DNA from: an uncultured Collinsella sp.
GTDB taxonomy: Bacteria > Actinomycetota > Coriobacteriia > Coriobacteriales > Coriobacteriaceae
Assembly (NCBI GenBank): GCA_902461085.1
Contig: CABPWH010000085.1
Coordinates: 1 to 7,188 of the forward strand
Direction: 5' to 3'
Length of the DNA stretch: 7,188 bases
A model generated the notes under the pieces. It was not told where the DNA came from and did not search any database. It was given only the letters and a program-made list of their open reading frames with translations. Positions 5,936 to 7,188 of this stretch are shown here, in pieces. Each line of letters opens with the position of its first letter. The stretch's first letter is position 1. The translations under genes were made by a program, and so were the position numbers.

Positions 5936-7188
5936 GTGAGACCGAAGCGTTGGTGGAATGCCCCGTTATCGTAGGTACGGCGGGACATGTCGACCACGGT
6001 AAGTCGGCGCTTATCGAGGCGCTGACGGGTAAAAACCCCGACCGCCTGGAGGTTGAGCGTCGCCGCGGCATGACGGTGGAGCTGGGTTTTGGCGAGCTGG
6101 CGCTGCCGAGTGGCAAGATTGTGGGCCTGGTCGACGTGCCGGGGCATGCGCACTACCTGCGCGCCATGGTGCAGGGTGCCACGGGCATCGACGTCGCCGT
6201 GCTGGTGGTTTCGGCCGTCGAGGGCGTGATGCCGCAGACCCGCGAGCATGTGCATGTGCTGGAGCTGCTGGGCGTCACGCATATGGTGGTCGCGCTGACG
6301 ATGTGCGACCTGGCCGATAGCGAGATGACCGAGCTTGCTGAGCTCGACGTCGATGACTTTTTGTCGGGTACCGTGTTTGCGGACGCGCCGATCGTGCCTG
6401 TTTCGTCCAAGACCGGCGCGGGGATTGATGCGCTGCTGGCAGCGCTTGACGATCAGGTTGGTACCTGCTGGGATTCCTGCCGCGACCGTGCCGAGCGCAC
6501 CGATGCCGCGCCGCGTCTGCCCATCGACCGCTGCTTTACGATCAAGGGCGCCGGCACCGTCGTGACGGGAACGCTGCACGATGCGCTGGTTGCGGTGGGC
6601 GACGAGCTGATGGCTTTGCCGTCGCGCACGGTCTGTCGTGTCCGCGGGATTCAGGTTCATGGTGACACGCAGCGGGCGCTGCCCGGTCAGCGCGTGGCGC
6701 TCAACCTGGTGGGCGATGGCGTCGCTGCGCTCGATCGCGGTGAGATGCTCGGCGTGGAGGGTCGCTTTGGCCAGACGCTGCGCTTTATGATGGCGTTTAC
6801 GTATTTGGGTCGCGAGGGAGCCAAGCCGCGTGTGCTCGAGTCGGGAGCGCGTGTTCACGTGATGGCGGGTACGGCCGAAGTCGTCGGCCGCATCATGTTC
6901 ATGGAGGGCGAGGCCCCCATGGCGGTGGGCGAGACCCGTATTGTTCAGGTGCGCTTGGAAAACTCGCTGCCGCTACGTGCCGGGGACCATGCCGTGGTGC
7001 TGTCCTATTCGCCCGTGATGCTCATTGGCGGCGGGCGCGTGCTGCTTTCGCGCTGCCGTCGCTCGCGCGAGCTTGCTGAAGGGGAGCGCGTGCTGTATGC
7101 GGCGCTCGAGGCCGGAGATATTGAGGGCGCTGTGGATGCGTGGCTGGCGCTGCAAGGGCCGCCGGGTGTGGCGGGCGCGGCAACTGCA
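5932..7188 (+). CDS. selB: SelB, selenocysteine-specific elongation factor (5' part, truncated by window end)
   Basis: SelB is a GTPase that brings Sec-tRNA(Sec) to the ribosome at UGA codons marked by a SECIS hairpin. The frame runs open for 419 codons to the window end; the family is usually about 600 residues or more. Motifs: G1 GTAGHVDHGKS (15-25), G2 RGMTVELGFG (45-54), G3 DVPGH (68-72), the conserved EGVMPQTREH (97-106), G4 TMCD (123-126) and G5 SSK (158-160). Domain II begins around LPIDRCFTIKGAGTVVTG (196-213), and a VMLIGGGRVL stretch (362-371) marks domain III. The SECIS-binding winged-helix domains should follow outside the window. G4 is unusual: the normal N/T-K-x-D reads T-M-C-D, losing the lysine. 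The start ATG 5932 overlaps the selA stop by four bases and has only a weak AAGG (5918-5921), which fits translational coupling. The G domain begins at residue 12, so a later start would cut into it. Confidence 0.95.
   Translation, partial: MSETEALVECPVIVGTAGHVDHGKSALIEALTGKNPDRLEVERRRGMTVELGFGELALPSGKIVGLVDVPGHAHYLRAMVQGATGIDVAVLVVSAVEGVMPQTREHVHVLELLGVTHMVVALTMCDLADSEMTELAELDVDDFLSGTVFADAPIVPVSSKTGAGIDALLAALDDQVGTCWDSCRDRAERTDAAPRLPIDRCFTIKGAGTVVTGTLHDALVAVGDELMALPSRTVCRVRGIQVHGDTQRALPGQRVALNLVGDGVAALDRGEMLGVEGRFGQTLRFMMAFTYLGREGAKPRVLESGARVHVMAGTAEVVGRIMFMEGEAPMAVGETRIVQVRLENSLPLRAGDHAVVLSYSPVMLIGGGRVLLSRCRRSRELAEGERVLYAALEAGDIEGAVDAWLALQGPPGVAGAATA

Overview
The window is a GC-rich, gene-dense stretch read entirely on the + strand. 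It carries the end of a formate hydrogenlyase (FHL, group 4 [NiFe] hydrogenase) operon, then a formate-channel gene, a molybdopterin oxidoreductase gene and the selenocysteine genes selA and selB. The gene content (FHL, a FocA-like channel, Sec incorporation), the high GC, the GC-ending codons and the AAAGGGG/GAAAGG-type ribosome binding sites suggest an anaerobic, formate- and H2-metabolising actinobacterium. A gut Coriobacteriia member such as Collinsella is my best guess. That assignment is inference; there is no rRNA or other marker in the window.

Layout: (1) 1-1306 holds the C-terminal end of HycG, a complete HycH with an N-terminal extension, and a complete HycI maturation endopeptidase. 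They are packed with 0 to 1 base between or overlapping, in the same G-H-I order as the E. coli hyc operon. (2) A strong hairpin (1291-1319), whose loop is exactly the hycI stop codon, lies just before a FocA/FNT-family channel gene (1346-2185). (3) A good intrinsic terminator (2208-2243) closes this first transcription unit. (4) 2308-4425 encodes a 705-residue cytoplasmic molybdopterin/[4Fe-4S] oxidoreductase. It has a cysteine, not selenocysteine, as the likely Mo ligand and looks closer to the PsrA/PhsA (polysulfide/thiosulfate reductase) branch than to formate dehydrogenase H. (5) selA (4478-5935) overlaps selB (5932 to the window end, truncated) by ATGA.

How the genes fit together: HycG, HycH and HycI belong to the H2-evolving side of FHL and its maturation, and the FNT channel would move formate across the membrane. 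SelA and SelB would supply the selenocysteine needed by a formate dehydrogenase that is not in this window, because no Sec-containing gene is visible here. The orphan molybdoenzyme between the FHL/formate block and the sel genes is the least explained member. It has no signal peptide, and no electron-transfer or membrane partner is visible in the window.

No tRNA, rRNA, CRISPR array, insertion sequence or prophage element was seen. There is no gene-free stretch over 300 bases; the longest gap is the 122 bases between the channel gene and the molybdoenzyme. I found no convincing undescribed system. The points most worth a second look are the stop-codon hairpin, the unassigned molybdoenzyme and the altered G4 motif in SelB.
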